Assembly: GCA_039029135.1 (NCBI GenBank)
Contig: JBCCGT010000005.1
Location: forward strand, 62,001-126,000
From: JALZVT01 sp039029135
Lineage (GTDB): Bacteria > Pseudomonadota > Gammaproteobacteria > Pseudomonadales > Azotimanducaceae
Length of the DNA stretch: 64,000 nucleotides
Direction of reading: 5' to 3'
Shown: positions 16,371-24,915 of the stretch, in pieces
Layout: every line of letters begins with the position of its first letter
Position numbering within the stretch: position 1 is the stretch's first letter
Program-made: the position numbers and the translations under genes
Notes under the pieces: generated by a model
Seen by the model: the letters and a program-made list of their open reading frames with translations, nothing else
The model's database searches: none
What the model was told of the DNA's origin: nothing

Positions 16371-17194
16371 GTCGCGCCCGCGCCTATGTCGCGAGCGACA
16401 TCGCAGCACCGGTAGCGCGGGAACTCGAGCGGCTGTTCGCGGACGATCCGTTTGCGGGACTCGACGCGCTGCCGGGCGAGGTGTATCGCCGCGCGCCCGG
16501 CCGCGAGACCCGGCGCGTGTGCATCGGCGGCGAGGCGTTCTTTCTGAAACGGCACCGCGGTGTCGGCTGGCGCGAGATCGCCAAGAACGTGCTCGTCGGC
16601 CGGGCGCCCGTCGTCGGCGCGGGCAGCGAGTTCGAAGCGCTGCAGACGCTGCGCGCCGCCGGGGTGCGCGTGCCCAGACCGGTGGCGTTCGCCGAGCGCG
16701 GGCGCAACCCGGCGCGGCGGGAATCGCTATTGCTGCTCGACGCCGTCGAACCGAGCCAGAGCCTCGAGGATCTGCGTTTCGCGCTGGCCGCGGGTCCGGC
16801 GGTTGGTCGGCGTGCCGCGCTGCGCGAGGTCGCGGCGATCACGCGCGCGATGCACGCCTGCGGCGTCAATCATCGCGACCTCTATATCTGCCACTTTCTC
16901 TGCGCGCCGCAGCACGCCGACGCGCCGCAGGACCTGACCCTGATCGACCTGCATCGCGCTCAGCGCCGCGCCGCGGTGCCGCGCCGCTGGCGCGTCAAGG
17001 ATCTTGGCGCGCTACTGTTTTCCGCAGCCGCGCTGCGCCTGTCGCGGCGCGACCGGCTGCGGTTTGTGCGCGCCTACACCGGCGACCTCCGCGAGGCTCT
17101 GCGCGATGCGAGGGCGCTGCGCTTATGGCGCGATGTCGAGGCCCGCGCCGCCGCGCTCGGCCGCGAGGCGCGTCGCAAGGGGCTCCCCGAATGA
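16367..17194 (+). CDS. waaP: LPS core heptose kinase
   Basis: A 275-residue kinase that phosphorylates heptose I of the inner core in the cytoplasm. It has the nucleotide lysine segment AFFLKRHRGVGWREIAKNVL, the catalytic loop NHRDLYICHFL and the metal-binding LIDLHRAQ, all as in WaaP/RfaP. It starts with GTG overlapping the stop of the WaaG fusion. Its own TGA overlaps the ATG of a 15-codon ORF (ATGA). Length matches the family (265 residues in E. coli). Confidence 0.94.
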   Translation: MSRARAYVASDIAAPVARELERLFADDPFAGLDALPGEVYRRAPGRETRRVCIGGEAFFLKRHRGVGWREIAKNVLVGRAPVVGAGSEFEALQTLRAAGVRVPRPVAFAERGRNPARRESLLLLDAVEPSQSLEDLRFALAAGPAVGRRAALREVAAITRAMHACGVNHRDLYICHFLCAPQHADAPQDLTLIDLHRAQRRAAVPRRWRVKDLGALLFSAAALRLSRRDRLRFVRAYTGDLREALRDARALRLWRDVEARAAALGREARRKGLPE

Positions 17195-17238
17195 TCTCCC
17201 ACCGCGCCCGCCGGGTGCTTATCGGTACGCCGCTGTGA
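17191..17238 (+). CDS. 15-codon bridging ORF between waaP and the double-kinase gene
   Basis: ATG at 17191-17193 overlaps the waaP stop (ATGA). Fifteen codons later its TGA at 17236-17238 overlaps the GTG start of the next gene (GTGA). The predicted peptide is MISHRARRVLIGTPL. It exactly fills the gap between two genes of an otherwise overlapping operon, with the same overlap geometry on both sides. It may carry ribosomes across for translational coupling and need not make a functional peptide. Expression is not shown. Confidence 0.35.
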   Translation: MISHRARRVLIGTPL

Positions 17239-18752
17239 CGCCCCTCGAGTATCGGATCGAGGCGGGCTTCGAACCGCTGTTGAAATGGGTGCTGGAGGGC
17301 AGCGAGGCCGGCGCGGATTTCACGGTTCGGCTTGTTCGCGATGCGGGCGACGGTGCGGGAAACACCGAGGGCAATGACGCTGGGGGCGATAGCGGTGACG
17401 TGGACACGCTGCGCTGCGCGCGCGTTCTGCGCTGGCTGCCTGGGCGCCGGGTCGTGTGCTCCGGTCGCTTTGGCGAGCGCGCGGTGGTGGCCAAGTGGTT
17501 TTTCGGCGGCCGCGCCCGCCGCCACGCCGCGCGCGAAGCGCAGGGGGCGCTGGCGCTGGCGGCCGGCGCCGTGCGCACGCCGCAGCTCATCGAACAGGCG
17601 ACGGTGACCGCGCCTGACGGCGCTAGCGCGCAGCTGCTGCTGTTCGCCGAGGTGCCCGCCGCGCAGCCGCTTACCGACGCCACGCTCAGCGCGCGCCCGG
17701 AACTGTGGGACGCCTGTCTCGAACTGCTGGCGGGACTGTATCGCGCGGGGCTTGAGCACCGAGACCTGCACTTCGGCAACCTGCTGGTGCGTGACGGCGA
17801 GCTGTGGCTGATCGACGGCGATCGCGTCCGGGGTCGACGCTCGCCGCTGTCGAACCGGCGTGCGATCGCCCAGTTCGCGCGCCTGTGCGCCGAGCGCGAG
17901 GCCGTGCTGGACGACGCGGTCGTGGGCGAGAGCTGGGCCGGGTTTCGCCAACACAGCGCGTGGCGCGGCGCGGCGCAGTTGGGTCGCGTGCGCCGGGCCT
18001 ATGCCCGCGCGCGACTCGAGCGGCTGCGGCGCTTTGCGGCCAAGACCCAGCGCCGCTGCACCGCGTTCGCCCGCCTGCGAGTGGGCGGCGGAGAGCTGCT
18101 CGCGGACCGGGACTGGCTGCGCGGCGTCGGCGCGGGGGACAGCGCCTCGCGCGACGAGCTGCTGCAGTGGCTGTTTCACCTGATCGATCGGCTGGAAGAG
18201 CAGGCGCCGCTGAAGCTGGGCAACACGGCGACCGTGGCGCGCGCGCAGTGGCGCGATCAGTCGCTGGTGGTCAAGCGCTACAACAACAAGTCTTTATGGC
18301 ACCGGCTGCGGCGCGCGCTGCGGCCCAACCGCGGTCTCATCAGTTGGACGGCCGGCCACTCGCTGCGCTTTGTCGGCATCGCGACCCCCAGACCGGTCGC
18401 GCTACTGCGGACCCGGTTTGCCGGTCCGACCTTGCTGGTGACGCAGTGGCAGCCGGGCGAGGCACTTGGCCCTGCGGCGCTCGAGTCCCAGGCCGGCGCC
18501 CTCGGCTGGGTGGCCGCCGCGCTGGATCGGCTGCACGCTGAGGGCTTCGAGCACAGGGACATGAAGGCGACGAACCTTCTCGTCGACACCGCGGCGGAAC
18601 GCGTCGTGCTGATCGATCTGGATGCGCTGCGCCTGCATTCGGGCGTCGCGGCGCGAACCACCGGGGCGCGCCGCGATCGTCAGCGCCTGCTGCGTAATTT
18701 CGCGGAGTCGCCGGAGGTGCAGCGCGACCTGCGCTCGCGTCTGGGGCTGTGA
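17235..18752 (+). CDS. Two-domain LPS core kinase (InaA/WaaP-like, double)
   Basis: A 505-residue protein with two kinase-like domains. Domain 1 (about 1-280) has the ATP lysine in VVAKWFF (Lys87), the loop EHRDLHFGNLL at about 174-184 and LIDGDRV. Domain 2 (about 320-505) has LVVKRYN (Lys347), EHRDMKATNLL at about 439-449 and LIDLDAL. Both keep the lysine, HRD-Asn and DxD residues needed for phosphotransfer. It occupies the place of wapP/wapQ and the InaA-like kinase gene in the P. aeruginosa core cluster, so it likely phosphorylates core heptoses; a long InaA-type protein there may share this layout. Start is GTG, coupled to the 15-codon ORF. Confidence 0.85.
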   Translation: MTPLEYRIEAGFEPLLKWVLEGSEAGADFTVRLVRDAGDGAGNTEGNDAGGDSGDVDTLRCARVLRWLPGRRVVCSGRFGERAVVAKWFFGGRARRHAAREAQGALALAAGAVRTPQLIEQATVTAPDGASAQLLLFAEVPAAQPLTDATLSARPELWDACLELLAGLYRAGLEHRDLHFGNLLVRDGELWLIDGDRVRGRRSPLSNRRAIAQFARLCAEREAVLDDAVVGESWAGFRQHSAWRGAAQLGRVRRAYARARLERLRRFAAKTQRRCTAFARLRVGGGELLADRDWLRGVGAGDSASRDELLQWLFHLIDRLEEQAPLKLGNTATVARAQWRDQSLVVKRYNNKSLWHRLRRALRPNRGLISWTAGHSLRFVGIATPRPVALLRTRFAGPTLLVTQWQPGEALGPAALESQAGALGWVAAALDRLHAEGFEHRDMKATNLLVDTAAERVVLIDLDALRLHSGVAARTTGARRDRQRLLRNFAESPEVQRDLRSRLGL

Positions 18753-18792
18753 CGAAACTCGCGCGCGTTAAACTGCGTATGATGGCGCGCGC

Positions 18793-20556
18793 ATGATTAT
18801 TCTCGGACTCTCCGGCGCGCTCGGTCACGACGCCTCTGCGGCGCTGCTCATCGACGGCGAAATCGTTGCCGCCGCGGAAGAGGAGCGCTTCCTGCGCGAC
18901 AAGCACGCGAAGAATCGCATGCCGCTTGAGTCCGCGCGCTACTGCCTCGACGAGGCCGGGATCAGGCCCGGCGCGATCGACGTGGTCGCCTTCCCCTACG
19001 CCGAGATCGGTCTCGACTCGCCGGCGCGCTGGCACTACGCGCGGCGCCACTGGTATGCGCCGGATCGCGCGCTCGACGCCCTGTTCAACGGCAATCGACG
19101 CTTCCGCCGCAATCGCCGCAGGGTACGTGAGCTCGGCGACGCGCTTGGTATCGACTGGACGACGACGGAGTTCGTGCCGGTCGAACATCACCTTGCCCAC
19201 GCAAGCTCTGCCTATCACCTGAGCGGCTTCGACGAGACCACGGCGATCATGACGGTCGACGGCAAGGGCGAGTACGCGACTACGTTCTTCGGCGTCGGCG
19301 AGGCGGGGCGCATCAAACCGATCCAGCAGTTCTTTGATCCCGATTCCATCAGCGGGGTCTACGGCGCGTTCACCGAATACCTCGGCTTCGACATGCTCGA
19401 CGGCGAGTACAAGGTCATGGGCATGGCGCCGTACGGCGATCCCGGTCGCATCGATCTCAGCCGCCTGATCCGCGTGACGCCTGCTGGCATACGCGTCGAT
19501 ACCACTCTGGTGAATACGGTTGGTTTGCGGCGCTACAAGGAAAACGGCCGCGGGTTTTTCTTCAGCCCGGGGCTCGTCGACTGGCTAGGCCCGCGCCGCG
19601 AAGACGACTCCGCTGACGAACCCTATATTCACTACGCGGCCGCCATGCAGGGACTGTTCGAGTCCGTGTGTCTCGAGCTGCTGGAGCGCTATCTGGGTCC
19701 CGTGCTCGCACGTACGGGAATGCTCGCCTTTGCCGGCGGCGGCGCACTGAATGTGAAGCTGAATCAGCGCATCGTCGCCCGCGACGACGTCACGGAGCTG
19801 TTCGTGCAGCCGGCGGCCGGCGACTCCGGCAGCTCGCTGGGCGCGGCGACCTATGTGGCGACGGCGCGGGGCGAGTCGCTGCGGCGCATGGAACACGTCT
19901 ACCTGGGACCGTCGTTCGCGAGCGACGACTGCGAGACGGCGCTGCGCGCCCGCGCCGAACGCTGTTGGTATCGCCGGGCGCCGGATCGCGCGCTAGCCGC
20001 CGCCGAGCTGCTGGCCGCCGGTAATCCCGTCGCCTGGTTTCAGGGCCGCATGGAGTTCGGTCCGCGCGCGCTGGGGGCGCGCAGCATTCTGGGCTGCCCG
20101 AGCGCGCCGGGGATCGCTGACCGCATCAACGAGCAGATCAAGTTTCGCGAACGCTGGCGACCCTTCTGTCCGTCGCTGCTGGCGGACATCGCGCCGAGCG
20201 TGATCCAGACCGAGCATCCGGCACCGTTCATGACGATCACCTTCGACGTCGCCGACCAGTGGCGCGATCGCATACCGGAGGTCGTGCACTCCGATGGCAC
20301 CGCGCGCGTGCAGATCGTCAATCGCGAGGCCCATCCGCAGTATCATGCGCTGCTAGAACACATGCAGCGACTGACAGGCAACGGCGTGGTCCTCAATACC
20401 TCTCTGAATCGACGCGGCGAGCCCATCGTCTGCACGCCCGAAGACGCGCTCAACATGTTCTTCGGCTCGGACCTTGAGTACCTGATGCTGGAAGACTATC
20501 TGGTCACCAAGGCGGACGTTCCCGCGCAGAGTCCAGGCGACCACGACGATGGATAA
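18793..20556 (+). CDS. NodU/CmcH-family carbamoyltransferase (WapO-like)
   Basis: A 587-residue cytoplasmic O-carbamoyltransferase. The N-terminal ASKHA-like half begins MIILGLSGALGHDASAALL and contains EHHLAHASSAY, MTVDGKGE and EYKVMGMAPYGDP; the C-terminal half contains GRMEFGPRALGARSIL and the RINEQIKFRERWRPF segment. The family transfers carbamoyl from carbamoyl phosphate to sugar hydroxyls. In P. aeruginosa the homologue in this cluster carbamoylates inner-core heptose II, and the same position here supports that role. The gene ends overlapping the next glycosyltransferase by 8 bp. Confidence 0.88.
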   Translation: MIILGLSGALGHDASAALLIDGEIVAAAEEERFLRDKHAKNRMPLESARYCLDEAGIRPGAIDVVAFPYAEIGLDSPARWHYARRHWYAPDRALDALFNGNRRFRRNRRRVRELGDALGIDWTTTEFVPVEHHLAHASSAYHLSGFDETTAIMTVDGKGEYATTFFGVGEAGRIKPIQQFFDPDSISGVYGAFTEYLGFDMLDGEYKVMGMAPYGDPGRIDLSRLIRVTPAGIRVDTTLVNTVGLRRYKENGRGFFFSPGLVDWLGPRREDDSADEPYIHYAAAMQGLFESVCLELLERYLGPVLARTGMLAFAGGGALNVKLNQRIVARDDVTELFVQPAAGDSGSSLGAATYVATARGESLRRMEHVYLGPSFASDDCETALRARAERCWYRRAPDRALAAAELLAAGNPVAWFQGRMEFGPRALGARSILGCPSAPGIADRINEQIKFRERWRPFCPSLLADIAPSVIQTEHPAPFMTITFDVADQWRDRIPEVVHSDGTARVQIVNREAHPQYHALLEHMQRLTGNGVVLNTSLNRRGEPIVCTPEDALNMFFGSDLEYLMLEDYLVTKADVPAQSPGDHDDG

Positions 20557-21577
20557 GCCCGACCTGCTGCAGATCTGTCCCTATGACACGCCGCCGTTTC
20601 GGGAGATCCTGCGCGCGCATTCGGCCGCCGCGGCCCTGCTCGGCTGGCGCACGCAAACGGTGTTCCTGCATTCGCCCGACGCGCGGGTCGATGCCTCGCC
20701 CGAGGTCGGCGACCGCTTCTACATGGAGGGCCCGGACGATCCAGCGGGCATCCACCACCTGCGCCGTCAGCAGCCGCAGAAGCTCGTCCTGTATCACCGC
20801 TATCGCAGCTTTCGGGTCGCGCGCCGCGCCGGGTTGCGCGCGCCGCACGAGGCGCTGGTGGCGCACGAGTTCGGCATGCTGGGATCGGCCTGGCGCCGGC
20901 TCCGGCTGCGCCTGCAGGCGCGCGGCCTGCGTCTCGTCGGCGTGTCCCCGCCGGTGGCCCGCCATATGAACACGCGCTGGCTGCTGCCGAACGGGCTGAT
21001 TCCGCACGAGCAGGATCGCTGGCGCGTCGCCCGCCACACCGCCCGAGCGCATCTCGGCGTCGGGCAGCAGGAGCTCGTGATCGGCGTGCTCGGTCGCCTG
21101 CACGGCAAGAAGAATCTCGAGCTGGCGCTGCGCGGCTTCGCCGACTTCCTGTCCAGCTACGACGCCGACGCGCGGCTGCTGTTTATCGGCGACGGGCCGC
21201 GACGGGTGCCGCTGCAGCGAGCGATCCAAGAGCGGGGACTGCAGGATCGGGTGCGCCTTGCGGGGTTCGTGCCCAACGCGAACCGCTACCTGAAGGCGCT
21301 CGACGTGCTGCTGTTTCCGGCGACGCGCGTGGAGGCGTTCGGCATGGGCGCGCTCGAGGCGATGCTTGCCGAGGTGCCGGTCGTCGCCGGTCCCGCGGAG
21401 GGACCGGCGTGGGTGCTGGGCGAGCGCGCTCATTACTTCGCCGACTATGAAGCCGAACTCATCGGGGCGGCGCTGCTGGATGCGGTGCGCAGTCCCATAA
21501 CCGGCCGCGAACGGGCGCTGCAGGAGTTCACCCCCGAACGCCTGGCTGGCTATCTCGAGAGCCTGGTCCAGGGCTGA
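20549..21577 (+). CDS. GT4 glycosyltransferase, LPS core (WapH-like position)
   Basis: A 342-residue GT-B glycosyltransferase. The nucleotide-sugar half contains GVLGRLHGKKNLELALRGF, LLFIGDGP and the catalytic EX7E motif in VEAFGMGALEAM. The N-terminal acceptor half is less typical (LQICPYDTPPFREILRAHS). It overlaps the carbamoyltransferase stop by 8 bp (ATGGATAA) and is the last gene of the core operon. In P. aeruginosa the corresponding gene, wapH, adds a core hexose; the sugar here is unknown. Confidence 0.85.
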   Translation: MDKPDLLQICPYDTPPFREILRAHSAAAALLGWRTQTVFLHSPDARVDASPEVGDRFYMEGPDDPAGIHHLRRQQPQKLVLYHRYRSFRVARRAGLRAPHEALVAHEFGMLGSAWRRLRLRLQARGLRLVGVSPPVARHMNTRWLLPNGLIPHEQDRWRVARHTARAHLGVGQQELVIGVLGRLHGKKNLELALRGFADFLSSYDADARLLFIGDGPRRVPLQRAIQERGLQDRVRLAGFVPNANRYLKALDVLLFPATRVEAFGMGALEAMLAEVPVVAGPAEGPAWVLGERAHYFADYEAELIGAALLDAVRSPITGRERALQEFTPERLAGYLESLVQG

Positions 21578-21601
21578 AGGCGGCCGCGACCCGCCGGGCG
21601 A

Positions 21602-22534
21602 TCAGTCGTAGCGCGCCGGTGTGCCCGGCGGCGCGGTCTTGAAGCGCCGATGCACCCACAGGTACTCGCCCGGTGCGGTATCGATCAGCCGTTCCAGCGT
21701 CGCGTTGATGCGTCGCGCGTCCCGCTCCAGTGCGTCCGACTCGATCGCCGGCGCGGGAAAGTTCGCCAGCGCGGGCTCGAAGCGCAGCACCCAGCCACCC
21801 GTGCGGTCGTCGCGCAGCTGGCCCATCGGCACCACCGCGGCGCCGCGGCGCGCGGCGAGCCGAGACAGCGCGGTGATGGTCGCGGCAGGGACGCCGAAGA
21901 AGTCGGCGAACACGGAGTGGCGCGCGCCGTAGTCCTGATCCGCCGCATACCAAAGCGCGCCGCCGCTATCGAGATAGCGCAGCATCGGCCGCACGTCGCT
22001 GCGCTCGAACACTGCGTCGAAGTAGCGCCCGCGACCCTTGACCATGAGGCGCTCGATCAGCGGGTTCTTGTTGTAGCGATAGATCAGCCCGATGCGGCCG
22101 AGCCGCCCCAGCGCCGGGCTGATCGCATCGAGCGTCATGAGATGGACACCGAGCAGCAGCACGCCGCGCCCCCGTTCCAGGGCGGCCTGCAGGTGCTGCG
22201 CGCCCTCGACGCGATAGCGCGCGTTTGCCTCGCGCTTCGCCTGCCAGGTCCAGAGGGTCTCCAGCGCCGAGATGCCGAGTGTTTCGAACGCGGCGCGTTC
22301 GATCTCTGTGTGCGCGGACTGCGGCCGATCCGGAAAGCACAGTTCGAGGTTGCGCCGCGCGATGCGGCGACGCCCGGGTGCAAGGACGCGAAACGCGCGT
22401 CCGAGCGCGCGCCCCAGCGGTCGCTGCCAGGGTACCGGGATCAGCGCCAGCAGGCGGGCCGCGCCGAGTCCGAGCGCCGTTGGCCACAGCCGCGGGTGCC
22501 ACAGCGGCGGTGGGCGATGTCGTTTGGCGCTCAT
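21602..22534 (-). CDS. lpxL: Lipid A biosynthesis acyltransferase (LpxL/HtrB family)
   Basis: A 310-residue inner-membrane acyltransferase that adds a secondary acyl chain to Kdo2-lipid IVA. The catalytic HX4D motif is seen in GVHLMTLDAIS, and the family end WVHRRFKT is present. The ATG at 22534 (MSAKRHRPP) fits the family start; an upstream extension adds unrelated residues. It is convergent to the core operon and divergent from hldE. LpxL and LpxM are hard to tell apart by eye. Confidence 0.9.
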   Translation of the reverse strand: MSAKRHRPPPLWHPRLWPTALGLGAARLLALIPVPWQRPLGRALGRAFRVLAPGRRRIARRNLELCFPDRPQSAHTEIERAAFETLGISALETLWTWQAKREANARYRVEGAQHLQAALERGRGVLLLGVHLMTLDAISPALGRLGRIGLIYRYNKNPLIERLMVKGRGRYFDAVFERSDVRPMLRYLDSGGALWYAADQDYGARHSVFADFFGVPAATITALSRLAARRGAAVVPMGQLRDDRTGGWVLRFEPALANFPAPAIESDALERDARRINATLERLIDTAPGEYLWVHRRFKTAPPGTPARYD

Positions 22535-22662
22535 GCGGTTTGTGGTCCTGGGGCCTCGGCATAGGTTTGGCCGCGCTATGGTAACGTGGCGCGCGATCTC
22601 CCCCGAGCCGCGGCGCGGACGCGGCAAATCAATCGGCTAAGAACTCGGACACCCTTTCGCAG

Positions 22663-24105
22663 ATGACTACGAACGCGTCGACAGACTCGTCCGCCGCTGC
22701 GGCCGCCTTTCCGGAGCTGCCGCCGCTGCAGCGCGTCCACGTGCTGGTGTTTGGCGACCTCATGCTCGATCGCTATTGGCACGGCCCGGCGCAGCGGATT
22801 TCACAGGAGGCCCCCGTGCCGGTGGTCGCCGTGGAGCGCGTCGTCGATCGGCCGGGCGGGGCGGCGAACGTCGCGCTCAACGTGGCCGCGCTCGGCGCAC
22901 GCTGCACGCTGGTGGGCGTGGTCGGCGACGACGCCGCGGGCGTCGCGCTGCGCCAGACGCTCGCCGCGGCGGGGGTCGAGTGCGAGTTCGTGACGGCGGC
23001 GGACTATGCAACGCCGCTGAAGATACGCGTCGTCAGCGGCCAGCAGATATTGCGGGCGGACTTCGAACAGTCGGTGCCCGCGGCTGCCGCCCAGCGCGCG
23101 CTGGACGCCGCGCTGCGGCTAGCGGGCGCGGGCGTCGACGCCCTCGTCATCGAGGACTACGACAAGGGCACGGTTGCCGCCGCGGGCGAGCTGATCGCGG
23201 CCTGCGGCGCGCCCGTCGTCGTCGATCCCAAGACGAAGCCGCTGACGGCCTACGCGGGGGCAACGGTCGTCAAGCCCAATGTCGAGGAGGCCGGCCGCTG
23301 GCTCGATGCGCCCGCCGACGACCAGGCGCTCGCGACGCTGCGCGCCGAGCATGACGTCGGTGCGCTGGTCATCACGCGTGGCGCGCAGGGCATGCTCGTT
23401 GCCGACGCCGCGGGCGCGCTGAGCATTCCCGCACGCCGCGTTGATGTTTTCGACGTGACCGGCGCCGGCGACACCGTCGCGGCCTGTCTGGGCACGGTCC
23501 TCGCGGCCGGGCTGGACGTGCGTGCGGCCGCGCGGCTGGCCAATCTCGCCGGCAGCGTCGTGGTCGCGAAGGAGGGCACCGCTACCGTGAGCGCCCCGGA
23601 GCTGCGCGCCCTGATGCGCGCCGAGGCGCGCGTCGATCGCGGCCTGTTGCGCCGCGAGCGGCTGCTGGCCGCGATCAGCGAGGCGCGCGCGCGCGGCGAG
23701 GTCATCGTCTTTACCAACGGCTGCTTCGACATCCTGCACGCCGGGCACGTGGGCTATCTCGAGGAGGCGCGAGAACTCGGCGACCGCCTGGTGGTCGCGC
23801 TGAACACGGACGCTTCGGTGCGCCGGCTGAAAGGTGAGGGTCGCCCGGTTAACCCGCTCGATCGACGGGCGCAGGTTATCGGCGCGCTCGCGGCGGTGGA
23901 CTGGGTGGTCGCGTTCGACGAGGACACGCCCGAGTCGCTACTTGAGGCGCTGCGGCCCGATGTGCTGGTCAAGGGCGGCGACTATACGCCCGCCGAGGTC
24001 GTGGGTGCTGGGATCGTGGAGGCGTACGGCGGCGCGGTGCGCGTCTTGTCGCTGGTGCCCGACGTGTCGACCAGCGGGCTGATCGATCGGCTGCGGGACG
24101 GTTAG
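22663..24105 (+). CDS. hldE: Bifunctional heptose-7-phosphate kinase / heptose-1-phosphate adenylyltransferase
   Basis: A 480-residue fusion that supplies ADP-heptose for WaaC and WaaF. The N-terminal ribokinase-like domain (about 1-330) shows GDLMLDRYWHG, GGAANVALNVAALGA and DVTGAGDTVAA. The C-terminal nucleotidyltransferase domain (about 345-480) has FTNGCFDILHAGHVGYLEEA and VKGGDY. Its stop shares bases with the stop of the convergent aldo/keto reductase gene (24102-24105). Confidence 0.96.
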   Translation: MTTNASTDSSAAAAAFPELPPLQRVHVLVFGDLMLDRYWHGPAQRISQEAPVPVVAVERVVDRPGGAANVALNVAALGARCTLVGVVGDDAAGVALRQTLAAAGVECEFVTAADYATPLKIRVVSGQQILRADFEQSVPAAAAQRALDAALRLAGAGVDALVIEDYDKGTVAAAGELIAACGAPVVVDPKTKPLTAYAGATVVKPNVEEAGRWLDAPADDQALATLRAEHDVGALVITRGAQGMLVADAAGALSIPARRVDVFDVTGAGDTVAACLGTVLAAGLDVRAAARLANLAGSVVVAKEGTATVSAPELRALMRAEARVDRGLLRRERLLAAISEARARGEVIVFTNGCFDILHAGHVGYLEEARELGDRLVVALNTDASVRRLKGEGRPVNPLDRRAQVIGALAAVDWVVAFDEDTPESLLEALRPDVLVKGGDYTPAEVVGAGIVEAYGGAVRVLSLVPDVSTSGLIDRLRDG

Positions 24106-24896
24106 AGCGCGGCCACCAGGCGCGCGTTGGCGCGCAGGTGCGCGCGGCTGAGCGTGCCCACGACGACGCTGCTGACGCCCTCGCGCGCGGCCAGATCGGT
24201 CAGCCGCGCCGGTTCGGCGTAGCCGCTCGCGAGGGGTTTCTTGATCAGCACACCCGCACCCGCCGCCGCCGCCGCGCGCAGGACATCGGCCTCGTTGGGC
24301 TCGTCGTCGTTGAGGCTCAGCATCAGCACGTCCGCCCCCTGCCGCAGGGCCAGCAGCGCGCCGGTGACCGTCTTGCCCGAAAAGCCCACCGCGCGGGTCA
24401 GGCCGCGGGCGCGGCAGTCGGCGAGCGCGGCGATGGGGTCGTCGCGCTCGAGGATCTCCGTGTCCGCGCCCGAAGAGTGCACCAGGGTGATGTCCACATA
24501 GTCAGCGCCTAGCCGCTCCAGGCTGCGTTCGACGCTGTGGCGCAGGGTCTGGGGATCGTAGGCGTAGCGCGACTCGCCGGCCGCGCGTTCCTCGCCGGCC
24601 TTCGTCGAGATGATCCAGCGGTCGCGCTCGCCGGGTCGCAGCAACGCGCCGAGCCGCGACTCGCTCGTACCGTAGGCCGGTGCGGTGTCGAGCAGGTTGA
24701 TGCCGAGCTCGCGGGCCGCATCGAGCAGCGCGCGCGCCTCGCGATCGCTCGGCAGTTCGAACGGCAGGGGGTGCTTGAGGCCGCCGGTGCGGCCGAGCTT
24801 AACAAGACCCAGCCCGAGGGCCGACACCTCGAGTCCGGTCGAGCCGAGCGCCCGCCAGGGCATCTGACTTGCTACGTCGTCGTCTGCGCTCGTCAT
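24102..24896 (-). CDS. Aldo/keto reductase
   Basis: A 264-residue NADPH-type aldo/keto reductase. The catalytic tetrad is readable: Asp and Tyr in LLDTAPAYGTSE, Lys in IISTKAGEE, His in LVHSSG. The ATG at 24896 is chosen since upstream residues are arginine-rich and unlike the family. It lies 19 bp after the FAD oxidoreductase gene on the same strand, so the pair is an operon. An equivalent pair sits between rfaE/hldE and waaA in P. aeruginosa, from memory. The substrate is unknown. Confidence 0.88.
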   Translation of the reverse strand: MTSADDDVASQMPWRALGSTGLEVSALGLGLVKLGRTGGLKHPLPFELPSDREARALLDAARELGINLLDTAPAYGTSESRLGALLRPGERDRWIISTKAGEERAAGESRYAYDPQTLRHSVERSLERLGADYVDITLVHSSGADTEILERDDPIAALADCRARGLTRAVGFSGKTVTGALLALRQGADVLMLSLNDDEPNEADVLRAAAAAGAGVLIKKPLASGYAEPARLTDLAAREGVSSVVVGTLSRAHLRANARLVAAL

Positions 24897-24915
24897 GCGC
24901 GGTGCCGCGGTGGAT

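Noticed and set aside
13743..16409. 888-codon open frame on the minus strand opposite the WaaG fusion
   Set aside because: It is antisense to a clearly conserved gene, has no family resemblance, and long open shadow frames are expected at this GC content.
17191..17240. Programmed frameshift joining the 15-codon ORF to the double-kinase gene
   Set aside because: No slippery sequence is seen; stop-start overlap with reinitiation explains the arrangement better.
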